From contig JANQQF010000060.1 in assembly GCA_028285035.1 (NCBI GenBank), positions 1 to 61,076 on the forward strand: a stretch of 61,076 bases of DNA, given 5' to 3'. The notes below the pieces were generated by a model. The model saw only the letters and a program-made list of their open reading frames with translations. It did no database searches and had not been told where the DNA came from. The stretch's first letter is position 1. Each line of letters starts with the position of its first letter. This DNA is from Phycisphaerae bacterium (lineage in GTDB: Bacteria; Chloroflexota; Anaerolineae; 4572-78; J111). The translations under genes were made by a program, and so were the position numbers. Positions 17,246 through 25,990 of this stretch are shown here, in pieces.

Positions 17246-17907
17246 GTCGCCTCCGATCCAAATGTCTCAGCAAATGCCGCTTGGAACGCTGTCGCTGCGG
17301 CTAACGGGTTATCTGCCCCGACAATCGCTCGGCCAGCGATGAAGATGTAAACCGGAACATCGGCGAAGCGAGCAATATCGTGTGTCTTGACACCACCCGT
17401 GACGGTGACTTTAAAGCCCATATCGTGGAGGCGCTGGATGGTCTCGAAATCTTTCTCGCCCCAGGTCAACTGACCTTGCGCTTCAAGGTCGCGGCTGCGT
17501 TTGACGATCACTTGCTGCACGCCCAAATCGGCCCAGTGCTGGGCCATCTCCCAGGTCCAACCGTCGCTGAGTTCAATCTGCATATCCTTGCCCCGAGTCT
17601 GTGCCTCCACCAGAACGACTTCGAACGAGCTTGGGGCCGCTCCACTGACCACACTAACCCAATCCGCCCCAGCATCAAAGGCCATTTTTGAGATAACACT
17701 GCCTGCTTCGGCAATGCGCACATCAGCCAACACGGTTTTGTCTGGAAACAGACTCTTGATCGCTCGGACCGCGTGCATCCCTTCTGATAAGCACAAAATG
17801 GTGCCAACTTCGATGACGTCGATCTGCGCCGCAGCCTTTTGCAATGGAGCCAAGGCCGAGGGTAGATCGTAAGTGTCTAAAGCAATTTGTAATAATGGTT
17901 TGTTCAT
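17242..17907 (-). CDS. ulaD: 3-keto-L-gulonate-6-phosphate decarboxylase-like protein with altered active site
   Basis: This 221-residue orotidine-decarboxylase-superfamily barrel aligns without gaps to E. coli UlaD over the region checked. D11, E33, D62, E112 and R139 are kept. However, the position of catalytic K64 is arginine (codon CGC at 17716-17718), D67 is glutamate, and H136 is lysine. In E. coli, K64 and H136 act on the enediolate intermediate. The family would make L-xylulose 5-phosphate from 3-keto-L-gulonate 6-phosphate. Operon position between transporter and ulaE supports that role, but the substitutions may change mechanism or substrate. Homology is certain, exact reaction less so. 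Confidence 0.85.
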   Translation of the reverse strand: MNKPLLQIALDTYDLPSALAPLQKAAAQIDVIEVGTILCLSEGMHAVRAIKSLFPDKTVLADVRIAEAGSVISKMAFDAGADWVSVVSGAAPSSFEVVLVEAQTRGKDMQIELSDGWTWEMAQHWADLGVQQVIVKRSRDLEAQGQLTWGEKDFETIQRLHDMGFKVTVTGGVKTHDIARFADVPVYIFIAGRAIVGADNPLAAATAFQAAFAETFGSEAT

Positions 17908-17938
17908 TGTTTGTATTCCTGTAAGTGGTGAAGTGAGG

Positions 17939-18943
17939 CTACCCTTTCACCGACCCCGCTGTCATCCCTTGGATAATTTGTCTCGCCATTACAAAGGTGA
18001 GGATGAGTGGAGGGATCAGAATCATGGTGCCCATAGCCATCATCAACCCCCACTGCACCCCAGCATTGTCGATCAAATTGTTGGCCTTGACGGGTAGGGG
18101 GTAGGTGCGACGACCGGTTAAGATCAGCCCTAAGATCAACTCATTCCAGGCAATGCGGAAGATGAAAATCGCGGCGACGGCATATCCACCTCGTAGCAGT
18201 GGCGAAATCACCTTGCGGAAGACTTGGAAGGGCGTTGCACCGTCAATGATTGCCGCTTCTTCTAGCTCAACGGGGATTTGATTGATAAATCCGATGAGGA
18301 GCCAGATGATAAAAGGCAAGTTGAGGGCGGAATAGAATAGAATTAGCCCAAATCGTCCGTCGGTCAAGCCATCAACAAAGACCTGGCAGAATGCGTCTAT
18401 CACATCTCCATCGGCGGTACAAAGGGTCGTTTGGCTGATCCACGCTAAATACTGACCGTGTAAGGCTGAGTCTTGCCAAAAGCTCTCCCAACCACCCCAC
18501 ATTAATACGATGGGCACGGTCAAAACGACAGGTGGTACCATTCGCACCAGCAGGGTTGTGTTGCCTAGCAGACCACGCCCCGGGAATTTCATACGGGAAA
18601 TGGCGTAAGAGGCATAGCTGCCCACAAAAAGTGTTAGAAACGTTGAGGCTAGGCTGACGTAAATCGAGCTAAACAGGTGACGGACAAAGTTGTGGTTGTC
18701 GATGATCTCTTGGTAGTTACCGATGGTTGGGGTGAAGAACCAAACGGGTTCTTTCGACATAATTACAACTTGTCGCTTAAGGGAGGTCAGGATAATGACA
18801 TAAATCGGCAATAGAATAATGAGTGCCAAAGCAATCAGTAACGCATAGTGCCCAATAGTATTCCAGTTGATGCGCCGTTTACGTTTTGGTGCGTTCCTTT
18901 GTGCTCGAGTGCGCCGTAAGGTTCCTGCTGTTGGTTTAGCCAT
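17939..18943 (-). CDS. Carbohydrate ABC transporter permease (MalG/UgpE type)
   Basis: This 334-residue inner-membrane protein has a basic N-terminal tail, a first transmembrane segment near 30-50 and five more, with the permease loop EEAAIIDGATPFQVFRKVISPLL in the usual place. I start it at the ATG at 18943, two bases past the stop of the partner permease and after GGGAG; a TTG six bases upstream is the alternative. Size and motif match family CUT1 permeases. It pairs with the permease at 18946 and the duplicated binding protein. No ATPase gene lies in the cluster, which is common when a shared MsmK-type ATPase is used. Confidence 0.9.
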   Translation of the reverse strand: MAKPTAGTLRRTRAQRNAPKRKRRINWNTIGHYALLIALALIILLPIYVIILTSLKRQVVIMSKEPVWFFTPTIGNYQEIIDNHNFVRHLFSSIYVSLASTFLTLFVGSYASYAISRMKFPGRGLLGNTTLLVRMVPPVVLTVPIVLMWGGWESFWQDSALHGQYLAWISQTTLCTADGDVIDAFCQVFVDGLTDGRFGLILFYSALNLPFIIWLLIGFINQIPVELEEAAIIDGATPFQVFRKVISPLLRGGYAVAAIFIFRIAWNELILGLILTGRRTYPLPVKANNLIDNAGVQWGLMMAMGTMILIPPLILTFVMARQIIQGMTAGSVKG

Positions 18944-18945
18944 GA

Positions 18946-19875
18946 TCAAGATCTCCCTTCTTGGCGCATTGGATTGTTGTAAATCAAGATGGCCAGACTG
19001 ATGAGTAAGGTAATGCCGATGAGGAGGATTGATATCGCAGAGGCATAGCCCAGATTTTGGGCCGCAAAGGCCGTTTTATATATTTTGACCGATAAAACCT
19101 CAGTCGCCTGGGCTGGCCCGCCGAAGGTCATCACGAACAGTACTTCCAAAGCCCGCAGAACATCAACTAAGCGTAACAACAGGGTAACAATGATTAGTGA
19201 GCGAATCATGGGCAGTTTGACTTTGATCGTCATTTGCCACCAATTGGCCCCATCGATGTAGGCGGCATTGATGACATCGCTTGGAACGGCTTGCAATCCG
19301 GCCAGAATAATGATGAAGATGAAGGGGGTCCATTGCCAAATGTCCACCCCGATAGCCGCAGCCAAGGCTAAATCGGTTTCAGCCAAGTAGGCGTGACGCA
19401 CAAAGCCCAGATTTTGCAGAGGCGGTATGATCTCGCCGATACGCTCGACATAATGCGGAATAAGACCCGTTCGTCCATCAAGCATGTAGCGCCAAATTAA
19501 CCCAACAACAAGCGGTGAGATCATTAAGGGAAGAATGAAGATGGTGCGAAAGACGGATGCCCCACGAATAGGTTTTTCCAGGGCTAGGGCTAGCCCAATG
19601 CCAGCAATCATCTCCAGCAAAGTCGTCCAGAAGGTGTATTGGAGGGTGACCCAAACTGATTTTCGCACAGTTTCATCAGCTAACATTCGCTGGTAATTTT
19701 CAAGCGCCAGGAACTCAGCTGTAGCCCACTTCGTTCCCAAATCCCAGTCAAAAAAACTGAGATAAAGTGCTTGGCCAACAGGGACAATCAGTCCGATTAC
19801 CAGTATCGTGACGGCGGGTAAAACGAATAGAAATGGGACCAATAACTGTCTGGTGTTTAACTTTTGAGTAAGCAT
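18946..19875 (-). CDS. Carbohydrate ABC transporter permease (MalF/UgpA type)
   Basis: This 309-residue membrane protein has six predicted transmembrane segments and the coupling loop VINAAYIDGANWWQMTIKVKLPM. The start at 19875 follows AGGAGATAAACAC; an in-frame ATG at 19917 would overlap an intergenic hairpin and lacks a ribosome site. It forms the heterodimeric channel with the downstream permease. A long extracytoplasmic loop near residues 120-160 is typical. The substrate should be the one feeding the ula enzymes, by context. Confidence 0.9.
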   Translation of the reverse strand: MLTQKLNTRQLLVPFLFVLPAVTILVIGLIVPVGQALYLSFFDWDLGTKWATAEFLALENYQRMLADETVRKSVWVTLQYTFWTTLLEMIAGIGLALALEKPIRGASVFRTIFILPLMISPLVVGLIWRYMLDGRTGLIPHYVERIGEIIPPLQNLGFVRHAYLAETDLALAAAIGVDIWQWTPFIFIIILAGLQAVPSDVINAAYIDGANWWQMTIKVKLPMIRSLIIVTLLLRLVDVLRALEVLFVMTFGGPAQATEVLSVKIYKTAFAAQNLGYASAISILLIGITLLISLAILIYNNPMRQEGRS

Positions 19876-19892
19876 GTGTTTATCTCCTGGTG

Positions 19893-19921
19893 AAGGGTGG
19901 TGGCACCTCGCCACCACCCTT
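19893..19921. promoter_or_regulatory. 12-bp intercistronic hairpin between binding-protein and permease genes
   Basis: AAGGGTGGTGGC (19893-19904) and GCCACCACCCTT (19910-19921) form a perfect 12-bp stem with a 5-nt loop. It lies between the stop of the binding-protein gene and the permease ribosome site, with no U-tract. Such stems (as between malE and malF) typically protect the upstream mRNA and help give more binding protein than permease. Confidence 0.6.
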
Positions 19922-19945
19922 GGGGAGAGGCCTAAACGTTAACCG

Positions 19946-22825
19946 TTAGCGTGCATCCCATCCATAGTAGCCTTCACGTTCCATCACCGCTTCAATCTGC
20001 TCTTTGGCATTTGCCATGGCTGTTTCAGCATCAATCTGACCGTTGAGATAGGCACCCAACTGTTCGCCCATAATTTGTGCATTGATCTCGCCCCACTCAG
20101 GAATAAGTGGCCGCCAGTTTTCATTCGCACATTCCATGGCTTCCAGAATAACGGGATACTCTGGGAAGCGAGCCTGGTTGTCTGGATTGGCGTATGTTGA
20201 CAAGCGCACGGGGTCGCCGCCCGCTTCAACAATCAACTGGTCAGCTTCCTTGCTTGTCATCCATTGCAGGAAGAGGAAGGCTGCTTCTTTCTTGCTTGAA
20301 TTCTCAGCGATACCCATGGCAAAACCACCTGTTTCAGAACCACAGGTGCCGTCTGGACCAACGGGGTGCAGAGCGTAACCCACCTTACCATCAACCAAGG
20401 ATTGGTCAGGGTCACGGCTCATCGCCGCAATCTTAAGCGCGTCGACATAAATCGCAGAGTCACCCTGCAAGAAGGCATTGGCTTGGTCACCAAAGCCCCA
20501 GTTGAGCACACCAGGGGGTGAGTTAGCCACAATTCGCCCCAACGCTTCGGTCGCCGCAACGGCTTCCGGTGTATCCAAAGCAGAGGTCCAGTCGTCGTTG
20601 AAAATGTCAGCGCCGTAAGGGCTAGCGTGTAGCAACCAAGCGTGGGTTGCGTTACCACCCGTTTGGCCACGACTGGTCATCCCGTAGACATCTTCGACAT
20701 TTTCGGTGATGTACTCGGCCACTTCAAACAACTCATCGTAGGTGGTGGGTACTTCGAGACCGTGCTCCTCGAAGATGTCCTTGCGATAGGCCATAATACT
20801 GGTTTCCGCGCCAAATGGCACACCGTACAGCCCTTGCCCCGTTCCAGAGAGATAACCACGGCTACCCCCTGCTATCGAACCGGAGTTGACATAAGCTTGG
20901 ATCAAATCTTCCGGATCGTAGTCTCGGTCGACAAGGTCAGCTCGGGTAAACAACTGCCCGAGGTCAGCCAGATAGCCTTTGTTGACGAAGTCGGTCTTAT
21001 TGAAGATAACCCAAGCCACAACATCAAACTCACTGACACTATCTTTGCTCAATTCGATAACTTGGTTGTCACGCATCTGCTGATATTCAATGTAGTCCAG
21101 CTCAACATTGATGCCCGTTTCAGCCGTAAATTGGTCCACGACCTCGCGGGCTTTGTTGAAGTGGGATAGCGATGGCCAACTGACGACAATTGTTTCGCCC
21201 GCATATGGGGCGTAGCGTTCCTCGTCCGTTAGGTAGTAGCCAGCCCGTTCCATCACTGCTTCTGTTTGCTCTTTAGCATTCGCCATAGCAGTGGCTGCGT
21301 CAATCTCTCCATTCAGGTAGAGGCCAAGTTGTTCACCCATAACCTGCGCGTTGATTTCACCCCATTCTGGGATCAACGGTCGCCAATTCTCGTTGGCACA
21401 CTCAAGTTGCTCCAGAATAACAGGGTATTCGGGGAAAAGTTCCTGTAGCTCAGGATCACGCATGGTAGATATTCGAACGGGATCACCACCCGCTTCTACC
21501 ATTTTTCGATCTCCCTCTTTACTGGTCATGTACTGCAAGAAGAGGAAGGCCGCTTCTTTGTTACTAGAGTTTTCAGCAATCCCCATGGCGAAGCCCCCTG
21601 TTTCAGAACCACAGGTGCCGTCTGGGCCGACAGGGTGGAGAGCGTATCCCACATTACCATCAACCAAAGATTGATCAGGGTCACGGCTCATCGCCGCAAT
21701 TTTGAGGGCGTCGACATAGATAGCAGAGTCGCCCTGCAAGAAAGCATTCGCTTGGTCACCAAAGCCCCAATTGAGAACGCCAGGGGGTGAATTAGCAACA
21801 ATTTTGCCTAAGGCTTCTGTGGCGGCCAGCGCCTCTGGGGTGTCGAGAGTTACATTCCAGTTGTCGTCAAAGATGTCTGCGCCGTAGGGGCTGGCGTGCA
21901 GCAACCAGGCGTGAGTGGCGTTTCCGCCGGTTTGACCACGGCTGGTCATCCCGTAAACGTCATCGACATTTTCGGTGATGTATTCAGCAACTTCAAACAA
22001 CTCATCATAGGTTGTGGGGACTTCAAGGTCGTGTTCTTCAAAAATGTCTTTACGATAGGCCATGATGCTTGTTTCCGCCCCAAATGGCACGCCATACATC
22101 GCTGCTGTTGGGCCTGATAAGTAACCACGGCGTCCACCCGCTACAGACCCTGAATTGACATAGGCCTGAACGAGATCATCACGATCATAGGTCGGATCAG
22201 TGATGGCCGCATCGGTGAACATCTTACTCAGATCAGTCAGATATCCTTTGTTGACATAGTCTGTTTTGTTAAAGATAACCCAGGCGACGATATCAAATTC
22301 ACCAATATTGTCTTTGCTCAGTTCAATGATTTGATTGTCGCGCATCTGTTGATATTCAATGTAATCTAACTCAACCTCAATGCCAGTCGCTTCGCTAAAT
22401 TCTTCGACGATTGGGCGAGCTTTGTTGAAGTGAGATAAAGAAGGCCAACTGACGACAATGGTCGTACCATTCAGGCCGTTTGCCTCGGCCACGGCTGCAT
22501 AGGTGGCTAATGTGGCATGGTCGCCTTCCATTGCCATACTATCGCCTTCTTCCATCGCTTCCTCCATCGCTTCCTCTTCGGATGCGTCCATGGCTTCTGC
22601 TTCATCCGCTGATTCCTCAGCGGCAACTTCTTCTTCCGCCACAGCTTCTTCAGCAGGCTCTTCATTATCAGTAGCCTCTTCAGCAGCCGTTTCTTCTGTT
22701 GTTGTTTCTGGGGCAGCTTCTTCTATAGGTTGGCTACCCCCACCGCTACAAGCCGCCATAAACAACATTAAGCCTACGAGTAGGAATAGCGCTAAAAATC
22801 TTGGGGTGATTTTTGTGATTTTCAT
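19946..22825 (-). CDS. Tandem-duplicated sugar ABC transporter substrate-binding lipoprotein
   Basis: This 959-residue protein is about twice the normal length of a family 1 solute-binding protein. The start at 22825 follows AAGGAG. A signal peptide ends in lipobox MAAC (C26), followed by an acidic Ala/Glu-rich linker to about residue 105. Two near-identical binding domains begin at about 122 and 543; both open with TIVVSWPSLSHFNKAR and share most residues to their ends (INAQ-MGEQLG...EAVMER). The DNA shows the same 1.27-kb tandem repeat, diverged mainly at silent sites. It should deliver sugar or ascorbate to the two downstream permeases. Confidence 0.92.
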   Translation of the reverse strand: MKITKITPRFLALFLLVGLMLFMAACSGGGSQPIEEAAPETTTEETAAEEATDNEEPAEEAVAEEEVAAEESADEAEAMDASEEEAMEEAMEEGDSMAMEGDHATLATYAAVAEANGLNGTTIVVSWPSLSHFNKARPIVEEFSEATGIEVELDYIEYQQMRDNQIIELSKDNIGEFDIVAWVIFNKTDYVNKGYLTDLSKMFTDAAITDPTYDRDDLVQAYVNSGSVAGGRRGYLSGPTAAMYGVPFGAETSIMAYRKDIFEEHDLEVPTTYDELFEVAEYITENVDDVYGMTSRGQTGGNATHAWLLHASPYGADIFDDNWNVTLDTPEALAATEALGKIVANSPPGVLNWGFGDQANAFLQGDSAIYVDALKIAAMSRDPDQSLVDGNVGYALHPVGPDGTCGSETGGFAMGIAENSSNKEAAFLFLQYMTSKEGDRKMVEAGGDPVRISTMRDPELQELFPEYPVILEQLECANENWRPLIPEWGEINAQVMGEQLGLYLNGEIDAATAMANAKEQTEAVMERAGYYLTDEERYAPYAGETIVVSWPSLSHFNKAREVVDQFTAETGINVELDYIEYQQMRDNQVIELSKDSVSEFDVVAWVIFNKTDFVNKGYLADLGQLFTRADLVDRDYDPEDLIQAYVNSGSIAGGSRGYLSGTGQGLYGVPFGAETSIMAYRKDIFEEHGLEVPTTYDELFEVAEYITENVEDVYGMTSRGQTGGNATHAWLLHASPYGADIFNDDWTSALDTPEAVAATEALGRIVANSPPGVLNWGFGDQANAFLQGDSAIYVDALKIAAMSRDPDQSLVDGKVGYALHPVGPDGTCGSETGGFAMGIAENSSKKEAAFLFLQWMTSKEADQLIVEAGGDPVRLSTYANPDNQARFPEYPVILEAMECANENWRPLIPEWGEINAQIMGEQLGAYLNGQIDAETAMANAKEQIEAVMEREGYYGWDAR

Positions 22826-22966
22826 CAATCTTCTTCTCCTTATAACTGTCTTAGTCATAGCTGACGTCCCTTTGAAAATATACCGTCTTCCTGAGCTGGT
22901 TTGAACAACTCGGTTACCAGCAAACTTACATTCGTTTGGTGTTGCTACACCTCCCTTCTTAATTGG

Positions 22967-24040
22967 TTAGAGCAAGGATTTGAATGGTAAATCAGGTTCG
23001 ATGGCAAAGGCATCCTCAAAACCACGTCGGTAGTTGAATTGAAGCTTTCCTTTGTCATTAGGGTAGACATATTTACCGCCAACTTGCCAAATAAAAGGCT
23101 CGAATGTGTACTGGAGACGATGCTTGCGCATGTTCCAGAGCACCAAGATTTCATTTGGATCGGCCTGGAAATTGGTCCAGATGTCGTGATGGACGGGAAT
23201 GACGACATCACACTGCAAACACTCAGCCATCTTCAATAGATCGATTGAGGTCATTTTGTCGGTCATCCCAATGGGATTGTCGCCAAACGAGCCAAGAGCC
23301 ACGTGGATGTCGTGATCTTTGCCGTGTTTGGCATACCAATTGGAGTAGTGAGAGTCGCCGCTGTGATAGAGGTTGCCGCCTGGTGTTTTGATAAGGTAAT
23401 TGACAGCTTTCGTGTCCATATCCTGCACCGGGCTGTCATTGAGAACGATATCAGGATTGTTGGGTGGGGCTGTCACTAATTCGGTGCGGTCAAACGAGTC
23501 GAGTACGACCAACTCAATATCACCAATCGTCAGCGTGTCACCAGGCTTGACCACGATACAGCGTTCGGCTGGAACACCCCACTTTGTCCAGAGATCAACA
23601 CAGGTTTGGGGGCCAATGAAGGGGACCGACTCATCGCAATTTTGCAGAACAGCAGCAGCCACGTGGGGATCGATATGGTCACCATGGTCGTGTGTCGCGA
23701 GTAAAGCAGACAGTTCACGAATGGCAAACGGGTCGAGCACGCAGACCGAATTGCGCAAGTTGGGCTGTAGCTGCTGTACGCCAATGGCTCGGATATGCTG
23801 GTGGCCTTTGGTCATCCCCTTCTTTTTCTGAGTGCGCTTACCGCTTTTGACCCACAAGTCAATGCAAATGTTCGTGTTGCCTTCACTTTTGAGCCAAATG
23901 CCAGTACAACCTAGCCACCACATCGCAAATGTGCCTGGGGCTACAACCTCATTCTCAATTTCTTCATTGAGCCACGTGCCCCATAGCGGGAACTGACTTA
24001 AAACCCAAGACTCTCTGGTTATATCATCCACGATACCCAT
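22967..24040 (-). CDS. ulaG: L-ascorbate-6-phosphate lactonase
   Basis: This 357-residue metallo-beta-lactamase-fold enzyme is very close to E. coli UlaG (354 residues). Shared landmarks include [28 protein letters not shown], the metal motif HDHGDH at 117-122, [34 protein letters not shown]-type FQADP and the C-terminal EPDLPFKS. UlaG opens the lactone of L-ascorbate 6-phosphate to 3-keto-L-gulonate 6-phosphate. It is the first gene of the operon. The start follows AAAGGAAG and a promoter-like pair 30 nt upstream. Its presence argues that the phosphorylated substrate is formed inside the cell. Confidence 0.94.
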   Translation of the reverse strand: MGIVDDITRESWVLSQFPLWGTWLNEEIENEVVAPGTFAMWWLGCTGIWLKSEGNTNICIDLWVKSGKRTQKKKGMTKGHQHIRAIGVQQLQPNLRNSVCVLDPFAIRELSALLATHDHGDHIDPHVAAAVLQNCDESVPFIGPQTCVDLWTKWGVPAERCIVVKPGDTLTIGDIELVVLDSFDRTELVTAPPNNPDIVLNDSPVQDMDTKAVNYLIKTPGGNLYHSGDSHYSNWYAKHGKDHDIHVALGSFGDNPIGMTDKMTSIDLLKMAECLQCDVVIPVHHDIWTNFQADPNEILVLWNMRKHRLQYTFEPFIWQVGGKYVYPNDKGKLQFNYRRGFEDAFAIEPDLPFKSLL

Positions 24041-24584
24041 ATTTACTTCCTTTCAAAACGACTGAATTGGTCGATTTTTATAATCAATTTGCACATATTC
24101 TCAAAGATATGAGTATAAGTGCATAAAATTTAGCATGATCTCATATATTTGTCAAATTCGATTTTTGAAATTTCGAAGATGGTGTATGGAATCTTGTGTT
24201 GGATAGATGTATGCTTTACACTCAAAATAGAATACTGTTTTGGGTGTTGCACTTGCCATCCTTAACGATGCAAGGTGGTGTAAAGAAATCCACTGACATA
24301 GGGGAGCGGGCGTGTGTTTTAGAGGATTTCCTGGTAGAATATATCTCGGAATACCATTTAAATCGTTAGGTATGTAACGTCCATATTGAATCTGTCTGGT
24401 TATTTTCCCTTGTGTGAGTTTAATTATCTGTCCCTAGATTTCTAGGTTTATTTTTGACAGCACGATGAAATTATGTAATCTATTATTGAGAATATGTGCA
24501 AATAATCCTTGATCTGTCCAGATAGTGTGATTAGATGTATACGACATCGAACACTATTCAATTTAAAGTTGGTGAGAATACGGT
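24041..24584. promoter_or_regulatory. Divergent ulaG / sorC control region with paired 18-nt sites
   Basis: This 544-nt gap holds no gene. The 18-mer TTGAGAATATGTGCAAAT occurs on the minus strand at 24104-24087 and on the plus strand at 24486-24503, so each divergent gene has it upstream in its own orientation. Reading toward ulaG, TTGAGA (24104-24099), a 16-nt spacer and TATAAA (24082-24077) look like a promoter overlapping the site. A second, imperfect inverse arm (24110-24125, 13 of 16 positions) makes 24088-24125 a dyad. An ACACTCAAAA/TTTTGGGTGT hairpin lies at 24218-24247. The SorC regulator is the likely binder. Confidence 0.65.
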
Positions 24585-25541
24585 ATGACAAATGATAATA
24601 ATAAATTATTGGTGCAAGTAGCCAAGCTCTACTACAACCAACAATTAACGCAGACTGAGATTGGGAGGGAGCTTCAAACGTCGCGTTCAACCGTTTCACG
24701 TTTGCTTCAGGAAGCAAGAGATCGAGGGATCGTTAAAATTTCCATCGAATATCCTTGGGAGCGTGATCAGGCCTTAGAAACCACTTTAAAGGATAAATTT
24801 GGTTTACGGGATGTTAGGGTGCTCACAGCTTTCGATCAATCGATTGAGGAAACACGACGCGGTCGGGGATTGATGGCAGCCGAGTACTTTGATCAAATTG
24901 TAGCCGATGACATGATTGTGGCTATCTCATACGGGCGTTCGGTCGCTAGTATGGTCCAGCAACTGCAGCCCAGTCGAAGTGTTGATATGACGACGATACA
25001 GATGATCGGGGCACTGGGCACTGACAATCCATTGTTGGATGGACCGGATTTAGTAAGGGATTTAGCCGATGCCTACCAAGCGCACTACCGTTACTTGCAC
25101 GCCCCGCTGTTGGTTGAAGATCATCGGACCCGGGACTTACTCCTGCAAGAGACCTCAGTACAAGAAACATTGTCATTGGCAAAACGTGCCGATGTAGCCG
25201 TACTGGGCATCGGGGCACTTGAGTCGGACTCGTCCGGGCTAATCTGGACAGGCTATCTCAACCCGAAGGATATTGCTTGGTTACAAAGTAAGGGGGGGGT
25301 CGGCCACATGTGTGCCCAGCATTTTGATATCAATGGGCAGTTGTTAGATGTCGATCTCAATCGCAGATCCGTTGGGATCGGGCTAGAGGCGCTCCGGGGG
25401 ATTGAAACAGTCATGGCCATTGCAGGCGGTGAAGAAAAAGCCAGAGCCATTTTGGGGGCGATTCAGGGGAATTACATCGATATTCTCATTACGGATGATT
25501 TAGCGGCACAGAAAATCTTGGCTTTGATGGATGAGCTTTAA
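24585..25541 (+). CDS. SorC/DeoR-type sugar-binding transcriptional regulator
   Basis: This 318-residue protein has an N-terminal helix-turn-helix (LTQTEIGRELQTSRSTVSRLL, residues about 21-41 as the core) and a C-terminal sugar-phosphate-binding domain of the SorC type with VAISYGRSVASM and VAVLGIGAL. It is divergent from ulaG across a 544-nt gap with matching 18-nt sites. SorC proteins respond to phosphorylated sugars, so a pathway intermediate such as L-xylulose 5-phosphate could be the effector. This differs from UlaR of E. coli, which is DeoR family. Confidence 0.88.
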   Translation: MTNDNNKLLVQVAKLYYNQQLTQTEIGRELQTSRSTVSRLLQEARDRGIVKISIEYPWERDQALETTLKDKFGLRDVRVLTAFDQSIEETRRGRGLMAAEYFDQIVADDMIVAISYGRSVASMVQQLQPSRSVDMTTIQMIGALGTDNPLLDGPDLVRDLADAYQAHYRYLHAPLLVEDHRTRDLLLQETSVQETLSLAKRADVAVLGIGALESDSSGLIWTGYLNPKDIAWLQSKGGVGHMCAQHFDINGQLLDVDLNRRSVGIGLEALRGIETVMAIAGGEEKARAILGAIQGNYIDILITDDLAAQKILALMDEL

Positions 25542-25975
25542 ATCGCACTGCGTTCAGGCGCATCAACCTCGCTGCCTTCCTTCCAACAATTGACCTCCAA
25601 CAGATAGCCGTCGGGATCATGAATAAACACCTGCATCATCCCATCGCCCCGAGCCAGGGGGCCGAACTTGATCTCGATGTTATGTTCGTCCAAGATGGCG
25701 AGTAACGTGTCAAAATCGTCGACTACGACTGCTAAATGTGTGGCATAAGCTGGCCGATCTGGTATCTCGACATCGCCGAAGCCCGGGGCTGGCGGCTCCT
25801 TTGTGGCTAACAGTAAATGAATTTCAAAACTACCACTGCGAAACCACGCCCCAGCAAACTTGAAGTTCTTTGGCCGTGGTACCTCCGCCATTCCTAACAC
25901 CGTGCCATAAAACCACCGCGATTTTTCTAGGTCTGCGACGACCATCCCACAGTGATTAAATGATTGAATATTCAT
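25538..25975 (-). CDS. VOC-superfamily (glyoxalase/dioxygenase-like) protein
   Basis: This 145-residue protein folds as two beta-alpha-beta-beta-beta repeats typical of the vicinal-oxygen-chelate superfamily. Visible marks are FNHCGMVVADLEKSRWFY at the start, a central HLAVVVDDF and the end motif FIHDPDGYLLEVNCW with the metal-ligand glutamate. It converges on the sorC gene, with a 4-nt overlap of the 3' ends. A glyoxalase, dioxygenase or binding role cannot be told apart. Confidence 0.8.
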   Translation of the reverse strand: MNIQSFNHCGMVVADLEKSRWFYGTVLGMAEVPRPKNFKFAGAWFRSGSFEIHLLLATKEPPAPGFGDVEIPDRPAYATHLAVVVDDFDTLLAILDEHNIEIKFGPLARGDGMMQVFIHDPDGYLLEVNCWKEGSEVDAPERSAI

Positions 25976-25990
25976 TGGATGCTCTCCTCA

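Noticed and set aside
20642..21169. Open 175-codon frame on the plus strand in the binding-protein region
   Set aside because: Antisense to the duplicated binding protein; parts of it recur in the second copy only because the DNA is repeated.
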